Assembly (NCBI GenBank): GCA_002049455.2
Contig: KV918864.1
Coordinates: forward strand, 124,001 to 188,000
Origin: Porphyra umbilicalis
Lineage: Eukaryota; Rhodophyta; Bangiophyceae; Bangiales; Bangiaceae
Length of the DNA: 64,000 bases
Direction: 5' to 3'
In this document: in pieces, positions 1-11,100 of the stretch
Layout: every line of letters begins with the position of its first letter
Position numbering within the stretch: the first letter of the stretch is position 1
Notes under the pieces: generated by a model
What the model was told of the DNA's origin: nothing
Database searches by the model: none
What the model saw: only the letters and a program-made list of their open reading frames with translations
Made by a program: the position numbers and the translations under genes

Positions 1-6
1 TGCCAG

Positions 7-2808
7 GTGTCCAAGCAAGTGCGCGCGTCGTACTATGAGTCGACCAGCCTCACCACCGTGTTCCTGGAGCTCGCACACACCGATGTTGCGGGCCCGATGG
101 CGCACGAGTCGATCGGAGGGGCGGTGTACTGGGTGACGGTCATCGACGACTACACGAAGATGGCGGCGGTTGTACCCATTCAACGTAAGGACGAGGCGGC
201 TGGGGCGGTACGGCGCGTGCTGACCCAGTGGGAGACGCAGACTGGGGCAAAGCTGCAGCGGCTGCGCTCCGACCGCGGGGGAGAGTACCTCGGGGCGAGC
301 TTTCAAGGGTGGCTGGCGGAGAAGGGGGTGGTGCACCAGAAGACTGCCCCCTACTCGCCGCAGCAGAATGGGAAGGCGGAGCGGTACAACCGGACGCTGG
401 AGGAGCGCACGGTGGCGATGCTGGCCGACGCCAACCTGGAGGGGAACCTGTGGGCCGACGCGGTGGTAACGGCCAACTACACGCTCAACCGCATCCCGCG
501 ACAGGGGCGGGTGCAGACACCTTACGAGATGACCTATGGGAAGCGGCCGAGCGTCGGGCACCTGCGGACGTTCGGGTGTCGGGCGTACGTCCTGACGCCC
601 GCCCCGCTGCGGCGCAAGCTCCAACCCCGGTCTAAACGCGGGACCTTCATTGGGTACGAGGCGGGGTCGAAGGCGTATCGGTTCCTGATCGACGGCAAGG
701 TGCTTGTGCGGCGGGACGCCGTGTTTGAGGAGGTCGACCTCACCAACGCTGGCGACGCCAGCAGCGACGAGGATGAGGACGGCAGCAGCAACGACTACGA
801 CGACAACGACGGCGGGAACCCTGGGCCTCCCGACGAGGCCGGTGCGGACGGCGCCGACAACGGTGACGCGGACAATGTGACCGACGACACTACGGGGGAC
901 GGCATGACGCCCCCCTCGACGGCTCGCGGGCTGGGAAAGACCCCCCCGCCAACCGCTGACGCCGGTGGGAGCCAGGAGAAGGTGGCTGCAACCGGTGCAC
1001 GTGCCGACGGCGCGCGGGTGGTCAGGTTGGCCAACCCGCCCACAGCGGCCCCCGGTGGGAGCCACATCGAGGAGGGGGGAGACATCACCGACGCGATCGC
1101 GGCGGCCAAGCTTCTGGTCACCAGGAGCAAGGGGGAGTCCGACGACGAGGAGGCGCCCGGAACGGCCGGACCGAGTGGCGGACACCGCCGGTCAGGCCGC
1201 CACCGGGCGGAGCCGGAGCGCTTTGGTCAAGGGGGGGAGGCGATGGCAGTCCGCGGGGTGACGAACCCGGACAAGATGACTCTCTCGCAGGCGCGCAAGG
1301 AGGCCGACTGGCCATCGTTTGACGCGGCGGTGCGGGCGGAAGTGGACTCGCTGTGGGGCAACGGAACCTGAGTGCTGGCCGACCTTCCTCCGGGAGCCAA
1401 GCTACTGCCCGCACAAATGTTATGCGAGCACAAGAGGGGGGCCGACGGGGAGGTGGCTCGCCACAAGGGGCGATTCGTTGCCTGTGGCAACCACTAGGTG
1501 GCCGGCCGCGACTACGCGGACGTGTGGGCACCTGTGGCACGCCACGCCACCCTGCGTGCCGTCCTGTCAACGGCGGCGACGAGCGGGATGGTGCTCTACC
1601 AGCTGGACGTCGAAACGGCGTTCCTGAATGGGACGGTCGACGAGGAGCTGTATTTGCAGCAGCCCCGCGGGTACGAGCGGGGGGGGGCAGGGAAGGTATG
1701 CCGGCTGGTGAAGGCCATCTACGGGCTCAAGCAGGCCGCCCGAGCCTGGTACCTGAAGCTCGTGGAGCTGATGGAGCAGATGGGGATGACGCAGTGCACG
1801 TCGGACCCGTGCCTGTTCACGCGCCGCGGGGCGGACGGAAACGCCGAGTACCTGCTGGTGCACGTGGACGACATCCTCCTGATGGGGAGGACCAAGGCAG
1901 CGATCGAGTCAATGAAGCAGACCGTGACGGCGGCCTTCTCCTCCCGGGACATTGGGCCGCCCACATACTTCCTCGGGCTCCACATTGGGAGGGATGAGGC
2001 GGCCGGGACGCTGAAGGTGTCCCAACACCACTACATCCTCAGCCTGGTGGAGCGCCACGGGCTCGGGGACTCCCACCCGGTCGTGCTCCCGACTGGGGTG
2101 GGAGCACTGCTGACCAAGGAGGGCGTGGCGCTTGACGAGGCCGGAACCACCCACTACCAGGAGCTGCTAGGAGGGCTGCTGTACGTGGCAACGTGCACTC
2201 GGCCGGATATATCCTTTGCGGTCGGGAAGCTGGCCCGCCACGCCTCTGCCCCAACCCAGGCGCACGCATCGGCGGCCAAGGGGGTACTCAAGTACCTCAA
2301 GGGTACGTCACAGCTCGGGCTGCGGTATGCGGCGGCGGGCGCGCTGACGGGCTACTGCGACGCTGATTTTGCGGGGGATGTCGACACGAGGCGCTCCACG
2401 ACGGGGTACGCCTTCCTCCTCAACGGGGCGGCCATCTCCTGGATGAGCAAGGTGCAGCCGACCGTGGCCGTGTCAACCACCGAGGCGGAATACATTGCGG
2501 CGGCCATGGCGGCGCGCGAGGCCCTGTGGCTGCGGACGCTCGTACGCGAGCTGGGCGGGGGGAGCACAGCGGTGCCCATGCTGTGCGACAACCAGGGGGC
2601 CATCAAGCTCATGCACAACCCCGCTGGCACTGCTGGGAGCAAGCACATCGACGTCGCACACCACTTTGTGCGGGACCGCGTTGCGGGGGGGCAGCTCACC
2701 GTTGAGTACATCCCAACGGCAGAGACGGTGGCGGACGTGCTGACCAAGCCCCTCCCGTCGGCATTGCTCGCCAGCTGCCGCGAGGGGCTGAGGGTTGTCC
2801 CCGTCTAA
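7..2808 (+). pseudogene. copia pol remnant: integrase, reverse transcriptase, RNase H
   Basis: The integrase part contains HTDVAGPM, IDDYTK, LRSDRGGEY and the SPQQNGKAERYNRTLEE block, followed by the GYEAGSKAYRFLI C-terminal module and an acidic, low-complexity linker. The RT part contains APVARHATLRAVLS, QLDVETAFLNG, YGLKQAARAWY and the catalytic LLVHVDDILLM. The RNase H part contains YCDADFAGD, RRSTTGYAF, STTEAEYIAA and DNQGAIKL, then the HIDVAHHFVRD tail. These are standard copia pol signatures. The protein would act in reverse transcription and integration of the element. The reading frame is broken and the N-terminal domains are outside the window. Codon use is strongly G/C-ending, like the rest of the window. 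Confidence 0.88.
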
Positions 2809-2832
2809 GATCGTGCCGTGCCCGGGTGGGAG

Positions 2833-3889
2833 TGTTGGAGATCCGGAGGAGGGACTTCGGGCACGCACGGTCTTGACGGGGGACCGGATCAACGGGATCA
2901 AGCTTGGGCGGTCTGCGATTGACGGCGGCCCAATATTGATCCGGGTTGATTCGGAGCCGGTGAGTCAGGGGGGTGGAATTCGGCTTCCAACGCACGACAC
3001 CCCCCTGGCGGAGTGGACGGGAGCGCCCGGACGGAGGGGGTGGCCGCTGGTGCCGGGCGCATGGTGGGGAGGTTTGAGGGACAGTGGCACCGCTGACGAC
3101 GGTGCACTGAGGACAGGAGGAGGGGGACCACTCGGCTCGGGGGGAGGGCGCCGGTGGTCGGTGGATGGGGAGACGGGTGTCGGCAGGTCGCCCAGTGGCG
3201 GCTACCGGTGGCGGGCGGCGGGCGACCGACGTCGGTGGGGATGGCGGTAACCCGCGGGGGTGACGCGGTGGCAACCCGCGGGGCGGGCGTGTCGGCGGCC
3301 CGCGGGGCGGGCTTGGCGGCAGCCTGCGAGGCGGGCGAGGCGACAGCCCGCGGGGCGGGCGTGTCGGCGGCCCGCGGGGCGGGCGGGTCGGCAGCCCGCG
3401 GGGCGGCGTGGCAGCAGCCCGCGGGGCGGGCGTGGCGGCAGCCCGCGGGGCGGGCGTGGCGGCAGCCCGCGGGCGGGCATGGCGGCAGCCTGCGAGGCGG
3501 GCGTGGCGACAGCCCGCGGGGCGGGCGTGGCGCGACGATGCCGCACCAGGGGGGCGCCCTGGGGCAGAGGGGACAATTGGAGCCAGGCGGGGCTCTGGGT
3601 CGTGTTGGGAGGGGGAGGGGGACGGGGAGGAGCCACCACAGGGGGCATCTCTCCCCACCCCACCCCTCCGACTGTATGCCTGCTCGGGGACGGGGCGAGT
3701 GGGGACTGCTTTGCTGCGCGTGGGAGAGGCTTGAGAGGACCGCGTGGCCCCGATATAGTGATGGGGGGAACGGGCGGGAGAGACATGAGGTAGAAAACAG
3801 GCATCCTTTGTTCTCACCGCTGTCGCGACCAAGCGGGGAGAGTGACGGGTCGGGGGTACGGCTAACCCCCTTTCTGGGTGTACTCAACA
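2833..3889 (+). repeat. probable 3' LTR of the first copia element
   Basis: It begins TGTTGGAG directly after a purine-rich stretch and ends TACTCAACA, giving the TGTTG...CAACA terminal inversion typical of copia LTRs. A TATA-like motif (GATATAGTG) lies near 3752. About 1057 bp is long for copia because an internal 24-bp tandem array occupies 3259-3535. With the 5' LTR outside the window the boundaries are inference. Confidence 0.45.
3259..3535. repeat. 24-bp GC-rich minisatellite inside the LTR
   Basis: About eleven imperfect copies of a 24-bp unit resembling GCAGCCCGCGGGGCGGGCGT. The unit is a multiple of three, so long translations such as repeated ARGAGVSA appear on both strands; these are by-products of the repeat and not genes. 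Confidence 0.7.
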
Positions 3890-4084
3890 ATCACCACACC
3901 CTCCCCCAGGACATCATCAGCACCGGTGCAATGCCGACACCCCACAGGACGGGGAAAGAAGTCGTGAACATGGAACAGGCGCCCTGGGCGGCACATCGAC
4001 GGCCTGTCGACGGTCATTACCGTGGATTCCATCGTGAATGCATTCGACCCCCATGCCCCCGCTCGCGCCCGCCCTCCCCCCCCC

Positions 4085-4675
4085 CCGGCCCAGTCCCCCC
4101 CCCCCCCCTGGCTCCTCCGGCGACCTGATACATCCTCCGACCCCCCGCCACGCTGGTGGTCCGTGCTTGCGACTCCGGCGGCCGGCGGCGGCGGCCGGGC
4201 GCGCTGCGGCCCGCCACCCGGGGCTCCGCGCCCGCCCCGGCAGCCCCCACCGGCACGTTCCCCCCCACACCCCGCCCTCCTCCGGGCACCTGCTGCTCCC
4301 TCTGCGCCCTCCCACCACGTTGGTACTCCGAGCCGGCGGCCGGGCGGGCTGCGGCCCGCCATGGGGGGCCGACCGCACCCCCCCCCGCTGCCCCCGCCTG
4401 CCTGATTCCTTCTCCTCCCCTGGCGTCCACTGGCCACCAGGAGCTTCCTCTGCCCTCCCCACCACGCTGATTGTTTGAGCGTGCGGTTCCGGCGGTCGGC
4501 GGTGGCGTCCTGGCAGGCTGCGGCACGCCACCGAGGGCCTCACGCCCGCTCGCCCCGGCCCTCCCGGTCCAGTCCCCCCCTCCCCCCTGGCTCCTCCGGC
4601 GACCTGGTGCATCCTCCTACCCCCCGCCACGCTGGTGGTCCGTGCTTGCGTCTCCGGCGGCCATCGGTGATCGCC
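4085..4675. repeat. ~160-bp tandem repeat, about 3.7 diverged copies
   Basis: The marker CCACGCTGGTGGTCCGTGCT and its variants recur at 4148, 4315, 4462 and 4627, giving spacings of 167, 147 and 165 bp. Each unit carries a C/T-rich run, the marker and a GGCGGCCGG-type block. The first and fourth units are most alike. No coding function is apparent; the long ORFs on both strands here come from the lack of A/T. The flanking 3890-4084 and 4676-5110 hold no feature I can support. Confidence 0.7.
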
Positions 4676-5110
4676 ACGGCACCGCCGTCGACACCCCCGC
4701 CGGCACCCGTGCCGACGTCAACGGTTTCCACGCTCATGCCGTTGTCTGCTTTGACCGCATCCCCGCCGCAATCGTAAACGGCGGTCGGCACCCTGCCACC
4801 AGCTCGCCCCGCCGCGCTTCGCGGTCTGCCCCCGCTGATAGACGACGCGGGTCGCACCCCTCATGGGCTTCCACACCGTGTTACCGGGTGTCTTCGCGGG
4901 TGACCAGCTTCCCCCCCCACCCGGTTCCCAGCAGCAAATGAGCGACCTGCAGACTGCGCACGCGCACCCACCTCACGAAGATGGCGGGTCTCTCCAACTG
5001 GCGGGTCCCCCGCCCCCCATGGAAAGAGCGGCAGCCATTGCAGGCAAGTGTGTCGACCGTGTGGAAGATCCGGGTAGGGGTCAAGACACGCTCTGTTCCT
5101 TGCAGCGCAC

Positions 5111-5178
5111 ATCCTACTCCTCCATAAAAACATATGTGTCCATCATCCTACTCCTCAATAAAAACATCTGTGTCCATC
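5111..5178. repeat. 34-bp tandem duplication at the KDZ gene 3' end
   Basis: Two copies of a 34-bp unit, 5111-5144 and 5145-5178, differ at two positions. The second copy holds the last codons (MDTDVFIEE) and TAG stop of the minus-strand transposase. The first repeats the stretch just after the stop in a shifted frame. Both contain AATAAAAA/ATAAAAA-like motifs on the plus strand. Confidence 0.75.
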
Positions 5179-7550
5179 ATCCCTGCATCACCTGTAGCCG
5201 CCGTACCACTTCCCAACGCAGGCGACTGACCCAGCTCCCCCCCACTAGCACCAGAGCTAGAAGAACACGCGGGTGACTGATCAGCCCCGCCCCCACCCGC
5301 AGTACGACCAGGCTCGGAATCACGGCTGTCCACCTCCCCCTCCATCACCACTGAGACGCCTTGCACGGGCACCTCGACGTTTGCGTCGCCGGCCACGGCT
5401 GCAGCCCCCGCACCGCCGTTGTCGACATCTGTCACCACGCCATCGGTGTCGGACCCGGCCGCCGCTGTACAGGAGCAGTTCTTGCGCATGCACGTGCCGT
5501 TGCGGTGCGAGAAGTAAAATGCGTTGAGCCGCACGCAGTCATTCTCGGCCTTGGCGTCGGGGTCCTGGATCTTGTAGGGGGCCGTCAGGTTTATCAACGA
5601 CAGCTGCGCGATGCGGTGCACCATGAACGATGCCGGGGACATGTAGGCAAGGTGGCTCCGGAACTTCACAGAGATAGAGTGCTGCACCTCCGCCGCCTGC
5701 GTGGAAACACCACTGGTGACGGACAGCACCTCGTCCGGAAAGTAGATGCACGAGCAGGTGTGGACCTTGGCGTGCACACGATCCAGGCAGAACCGCACGT
5801 TATGCTCCGACAGGATGGAGCGCACCCGCTGCATCGCGTTGCGGTCAATCTTGCACGCCACGTCGTAGAAAATCACCTTGGGCAGCTGTGGGAACCGCTC
5901 CAAGATGACTGAAAGGGCGTCTGCCACGCTCTCCGACTTAAACATCATTCGGAACCCCATCGTGACGACGTGCGGGCAAACCACGTTGAAGACCTCGGCC
6001 GTCAGGTCGGGGTGCTTCGGGAAGGACTTGGTACAGCGGTCGGTGGCGTCTTCGGTGTCCGCCTGAGAGCCCTTCACCCCCTTTCGCCGCCGCCTAGCAT
6101 CTCGCTGCCGTCGCTTTGGCTTCGAACGTGGCGTGTAAATGACGGGTCTCACGAGCTGCAGGTAGCCAAAGTACTTGTAGCAGGTGAACGGCGAGTCAAG
6201 GTCTCTGCCGACAAAGTCGGGGTGCGCAGCAGCAAACGCTCTGAAGTCATCTGGGGTCGGCCGGCCCTTCCACTTCTCGCAGTATTCCTTGTTGAGCGGC
6301 TGGCCAGCGGCCGCCGCTGCGTTTACCCCCGCCTGGAAGTGGTCATCGGCCTTGGCGTCGACGTTGACGCCGAACTCCAGCAAGATGCCAACCGCTTTGC
6401 GCAGGGCCTGATAAGCGGCCACCTCGGCGCCGTGCCGAGCCAAAAAGTTGGCGACGAAGCCGACAGCATTGGCTGCGGCGGCAAAGTCGTGCCACCGCCG
6501 GCCGTCGTCGTGCATGAGCGCGTTCGACAACCGCATCAGCTCCAGCCGGTTCTGCCCTTGAAACAGGTTGACCACAGGATCACCCAGGAAGGCCAAGATG
6601 AACGGTTGTGCCGTGGCCCACTCGGTGCTCGTTGGTCCCGCCCGAGCCAACGAGGGGCGGAACAAGCCCTTGCGCGAGTACCAGGGTGATGCAGCGTCGC
6701 TTGCCGCGTTGACCCTGCTGCGGCGTGGCCGCGGTGTGCCGCTGGCCTGGCCGCGCTGAGCCGCCGAGGCCGGCCCGCCATCCGACCCGATTTCATCGCT
6801 GCCGGCGTCGCCCGCGACAGACGAGTCGGTGGACGCGTCCTTGGCGCGTGCGCCTCCTCCCATGTCGAGCCCCTCGGTTGTTGTCGATGATTGGGGAAAG
6901 AAGTGGAAGAAGACGACGGCCGACGCCCCCTTCAGCCGCCAGACCTCGATCATCTCGCTGGACGCGTTGCGGGGGAAGATGGACAAGCGGACCGCGCTGA
7001 GCCGTTTGAGCGCCTTGACGTCCGTCTTGTTGAGCTGGTCGCCCGTGCGCACCGTCTTTCGCACAGCCGCTCGTAGGGTGGGCTCCCGCAACAGCGCGTA
7101 CTTGTTCGTGTTGAGCCCCATGTTGGGCACGTGGAGCGCGGGCCGCGTGATCTCCATTCCGCTGCGCCTCTTGAAGTCTACCGCCTGGCCGTCGATGACG
7201 ATGTACTCCGGGTTGTCGCCACACTTGGGGCAAACGAAGAGGTCCGTGGCGGGCTCCAGGGTTGCGACGAAAGCCCGCCCCAAGAGCACCGCGTACTGCC
7301 GGCAAAGCGAAAACGACGGCCGCAGGGAGGCGAGAAAGTTCGTTGCCGCGGCGTATGATGACCGCGAGTTGTACACGAACGACAAAAGCATGTCACAGAA
7401 GGAGCGCTGGAAGACTATCGTGGCGCCGGTGTCGTCCTGCTTGCGCAAAGAGAAGAGGCCGTCATCCGAGCCATCGTAGTCCACGGCATGCCCCGCAGGG
7501 CACGTCCAAGACTCAAGCACCAGGGAGCCATGCGCGCACCTTGCGCACAC
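5148..7550 (-). CDS. KDZ-type (Kyakuja-Dileera-Zisupton) transposase
   Basis: The 800-residue open frame matches the KDZ family. N-terminal Cys/His motifs (C2, C5, C17, H21) precede YDGSDDGLF. A CPKC pair at 107-110 is followed by VIDGQAVDFKR (118-128). The RNase H-like core starts near 522 with VVCPHVVTMGF, has the catalytic FYDVACKIDR (D563) and the DRVHAKVHTCSC block (590-601), and a likely catalytic Glu in STQAAEVQH (E621). A Cys cluster near 690 and an acidic tail follow. Family members excise and integrate DNA transposons in the nucleus. The frame opens at a GTG, not ATG. A copia element begins 10 bp upstream, and the flank beyond that element (about 12519-12530 on the minus strand) offers an ATG, so the gene was probably split at its 5' end by that insertion. 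No in-frame stop is seen within the 800 codons. No TIRs were identified. Confidence 0.85.
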   Translation of the reverse strand: MCARCAHGSLVLESWTCPAGHAVDYDGSDDGLFSLRKQDDTGATIVFQRSFCDMLLSFVYNSRSSYAAATNFLASLRPSFSLCRQYAVLLGRAFVATLEPATDLFVCPKCGDNPEYIVIDGQAVDFKRRSGMEITRPALHVPNMGLNTNKYALLREPTLRAAVRKTVRTGDQLNKTDVKALKRLSAVRLSIFPRNASSEMIEVWRLKGASAVVFFHFFPQSSTTTEGLDMGGGARAKDASTDSSVAGDAGSDEIGSDGGPASAAQRGQASGTPRPRRSRVNAASDAASPWYSRKGLFRPSLARAGPTSTEWATAQPFILAFLGDPVVNLFQGQNRLELMRLSNALMHDDGRRWHDFAAAANAVGFVANFLARHGAEVAAYQALRKAVGILLEFGVNVDAKADDHFQAGVNAAAAAGQPLNKEYCEKWKGRPTPDDFRAFAAAHPDFVGRDLDSPFTCYKYFGYLQLVRPVIYTPRSKPKRRQRDARRRRKGVKGSQADTEDATDRCTKSFPKHPDLTAEVFNVVCPHVVTMGFRMMFKSESVADALSVILERFPQLPKVIFYDVACKIDRNAMQRVRSILSEHNVRFCLDRVHAKVHTCSCIYFPDEVLSVTSGVSTQAAEVQHSISVKFRSHLAYMSPASFMVHRIAQLSLINLTAPYKIQDPDAKAENDCVRLNAFYFSHRNGTCMRKNCSCTAAAGSDTDGVVTDVDNGGAGAAAVAGDANVEVPVQGVSVVMEGEVDSRDSEPGRTAGGGGADQSPACSSSSGASGGELGQSPALGSGTAATGDAGMMDTDVFIEE

Positions 7551-7559
7551 CCCAGTAGG

Positions 7560-7977
7560 TGTTGGACTGTGATGCTCGTCGCCGACTCCACTGGCGGTTC
7601 GCGGTTGGACGATGGTCGGTGACCCTTATGGTACCCCACATGGTACATTTGCAAGACGTGGTCAAGTTGCACACATTTGTGTTGGGTCATCTTGGGGCGT
7701 TACTTTTGGCATGTTTTGGATTTGATCTTCGCTTTGCTCTAGTGGCTTTTGATTTGGTGAGTGATTCGATTTGGTGCGAGGGCGTGGGCGTCGGTGTGGG
7801 CGCGAGAGGGGGGAGCACGTGGGCCGGTGGGGACTATTTGAGAGGTGCTCTCGGTTGGGAGAGGCGGGCGATCCTTAGGACAACCAACAAAGCACGTTCG
7901 CATACACACACACAAGCTCAAACCACTCCACCACTTCACCGTGGTCCCCCAACCCCTATCCCCATTGCGCATCAACA
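7560..7977 (+). repeat. 5' LTR of the second copia element
   Basis: A 418-bp direct repeat of 12101-12518, bounded by TGTTGG and TCAACA. A TATA-like CTATTTGAG lies near 7831, upstream of the GGTGCTCTCGG start-like region; the CACACACACA tract and C-rich leader follow. It is expected to provide promoter and R/U5 functions. Confidence 0.95.
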
Positions 7978-7991
7978 GGTTATGGGCCCAG
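7978..7991 (+). promoter_or_regulatory. Primer-binding site complementary to initiator tRNA-Met anticodon arm
   Basis: GGTTATGGGCCCAG immediately follows the 5' LTR. Its complement CTGGGCCCATAACC is the anticodon stem-loop of eukaryotic initiator tRNA-Met, including the CAU anticodon, not the CCA 3' end. This is the half-tRNA priming arrangement known from Drosophila copia and yeast Ty5. The match is read from the sequence against the remembered tRNA; the host tRNA itself is not in the window. Confidence 0.8.
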
Positions 7992-8138
7992 AGCCGGGGC
8001 TGTGACAAGAGCGAGGTGTGCCAGCTGGTGTCGCGACGGTTGCCGCAAGCGCGAAGAAGACGAGGTCAAGGTGGTTCAAGGACGTGACGGTCAAGGCGCA
8101 CGGCTCGGCAAGGTCGGGCGCTACGACAAGACGACATC

Positions 8139-11100
8139 ATGGACGGAGGCGCTGCCGGCATGGGCGGCATCAAGATCGACAAGTTGACGGAGACGAACTT
8201 CCACGAATGGCGTCAGCGCATTAAGATGGTCCTCGCGCTGCGCGACCTGGACGATATGCTCGACGAAGACGGCAAGCCTACGGACGCGGATGCCCGTGAG
8301 TTGGCGGTGTGGAAGCGTCGAGACACGAAGGCGAGCGCCATCATCGGGCTCACCCTTGGATCTGAGCAGCTTGAGCACGTGTCGGGCTGCAAGACGACGG
8401 CAGAAATGTGGTCGACGCTGCAAGGTGTCTTCCAGCGCAAGAGTTTGATGAACAAGATGAAGGCGCGACGCGAGTTCTACACCGTCGAAATGACCGTCGG
8501 TGAGGGCATGCTGGGCTACATCAACCGCGTGCGCAACCTCGGCGAGAACCTCAAGGCCATGGGCGGCGAGGTGACGGAGATGGACGTTGCTATGAGTGTC
8601 CTCAACGGGCTGACGTCCAAGTACGAGAACCTGCTGGTGGCTCTCGACGCCAAGGGCGAGGACGAGCTGAGCCTCGACTTTGTCAAGAGCCGCTTGCTTC
8701 AGGAGGAGCGGCGGCAGGCGGTCAAGACAACATTGACCAAGCGCATTGGCGACATGGCACTCGTCGGCGCCAACTATCGAGGTCAAGGCCGCCGTGGTGA
8801 CCTCTCCAAGACCGAGTGTTACTACTGCCATAAGTTTGGGCATATCTCTCACGATTGCCCAGAGCTCAAGGCCAAGAAGCAGAGACAGGACAAGGTGGCC
8901 GCGATTGCGGCTGACGATGGTAGCGACAGCGACGACGCCATCTGTTTGGTGGGCAATGCGGCTGACACCGATGACATCTCCAAGTCGTGGCTTGTCGATT
9001 CTGCGGCGTCTGCACACATGTGCTGGATGCGCGGGTGCTTCGACGACTACCAGACGACTACGGGACGCAGCGTCACCATGGGTGACAAGGGGTCCGTAGC
9101 CACGGCGGGCGTCGGAACCGTCGTGCTTAATGTCATCGTTCACGGCAAGACGCGCAAGATCAAGTTGGAGAAGGTGCTCCATGTTCCTACCATGGGCTTC
9201 AACCTCATGTCGGTCGGCATGATGGAGGAGCGTGGTGCGGAAGTGTCATTCAAGGGCGGTAAGACGATCATCAAGATTAGCGACAAGGTCGCTGCGTGCG
9301 GCACGCGGAAGAGTGGGCTCTACCACCTGGACATGGCCCCACTGTCGGATATTGCTGCGGTGGCCTCTCTTCAGCTCTGGCATGAGCGCCTTGGGCACGT
9401 CAACGTGGCTGGCGTTAAGCGGATGATCAAGAACAAGGACATCAATGGACTCAAGTGCTCTTCCATGGCGGTCAAGGACGTCTGCGAGCCGTGCGTGTAT
9501 GGGAAGGCAGCTATGACGCCTATGCCTAGTGCAGGACGAGGCCGAGTCAGCAAGCGCCTACAGCTCGTGCACTCGGACCTGGGCGGGCCAATGTCGGAGC
9601 CGTCGCGTGGCGGTGTGCTCTACTTTGGCACATTCACTGACGACTTCTCCCGCTGGACCGACGTGGTCTTCCTGCAGAAGAAGAACGATCTGCTCTCTGA
9701 GTACAAGAAGTGGCTGACGAAGGCCCAGCAGCACACGGGATCCAAGATCAAGATCCTACGCTCCGACAATGGCGGCGAGTATGTGTCGAACGCATTCAAG
9801 GCTCTTCACGATGAGAACGGCACGACGCACCAGACCACGGTGCCCGACACGCTGCAGCAGAACGGGGTTGCTGAGCGGCTCAACCGAGTTCTCGTGGAGA
9901 TGGCTCGCACCATGATGCGACACAAGGACGTTGATCAGGATCTTTGGGCGGATGCCATCAAGACGGCGGTGTACATCAAGAACCGCGTCACCAGCCGGGC
10001 GCTTCCCGTCGGCAAGACGCCTTTTGAGCTCTGGACCGGGAAGAAGCCCGACGTAAGCCACATGCGGGTGTTTGGGTCGACATGCTGGGTGGTGCTGCAC
10101 AAGAGTCACATCGACAGCAAGTTTGGCGACAGGGCGGCGAAGGGCGTCTTCTTAGGCTATCCCGACGGCAGCAAGGCGTACAAGGTCATCCTCGACGACG
10201 GCAAGGTCGTCAAGGCACGAAGCGTCGTGTTCGCCGAGACGAACGTAAGCGAGGTGGCAGAAGTTGCAGAGGAGCTCCCCGGAGACGAAAACGACGAAGT
10301 CGAGACGGGCTTGCGTTCTACAAGCGACGGCGAAGACGTAGATGCTGACAATGACGACAAGGATGACAAGCAAGACGATGGATCTGACAAGTCCGCGGAC
10401 GACAATCAAGGTTGTGGCGGCTCTCAAGACACGCTGCGTCGGAGCGGCAGAGCGCGGCGACCACCTGTCGAGTACTGGCGCCCGGTGAGCCTGGTTGCTC
10501 ACGAGGCGCTTATGACGTACGTGCAAGCCGTTCAAGGGCAGGAATCGGCTAAGTGGCAGATTGCCATGGACGAGGAGATGGAGGCCATCCGCAAGAACAA
10601 GACTTGGCGCTTGACGGATCGCCCTGCCAAACGACGCGTGCTGAAGGGCAAGTGGGTGTACAAGGTCAAGAACAAGGTTGACAAGAACGGGAACAACACC
10701 ACGCGGCACAAGGCGCGCCTGTGCTTCGTGGGGAACCGGCAGATCAAGGGGCTCGACTTCAACGAGACGTTCGCGCCGGTGGCCAAGTTCACTACCATCC
10801 GATGCATCCTGGCGATGACGGCGGCGAACGGATGGGAGCTACATCAGATGGACGTCAAGACGGCATTCCTCAACGGCGACCTTGACGAGGAGGTCTACAT
10901 GGAGCAGCCAGACGGCTATGTCGATCCGACGTATCCTGACAAGGTGTGTCGTCTCCTCCAAGCGCTGTATGTGCTGAAGCAAGCTCCCAAGATGTGGTAC
11001 GCCAAGCTCGACGACTTCCTCAAGTCACAAGGGTTCAATAACATTGACGCGGATGCATGCCTCTACCTCCTCATGGATGACGGCGAAATCATCATCGTCC

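Larger units (their letters stand above)
1..3889 (+). mobile_element. Ty1/copia LTR retrotransposon, 5' part outside window, broken
   Basis: This is the 3' portion of a Ty1/copia element. In order it shows an integrase core, a reverse transcriptase, an RNase H, a purine-rich stretch (about 2826-2832) and a probable 3' LTR. Gag, protease and the 5' LTR lie left of the window. Domain order integrase-RT-RNase H defines copia rather than gypsy. It is a different family from the copy at 7560-12518: the LTR and protein sequences are clearly distinct. It is broken, with about one break in the visible part, so I treat it as a fossil of intermediate age. Age cannot be taken from LTR divergence because only one LTR is visible. 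Confidence 0.88.
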
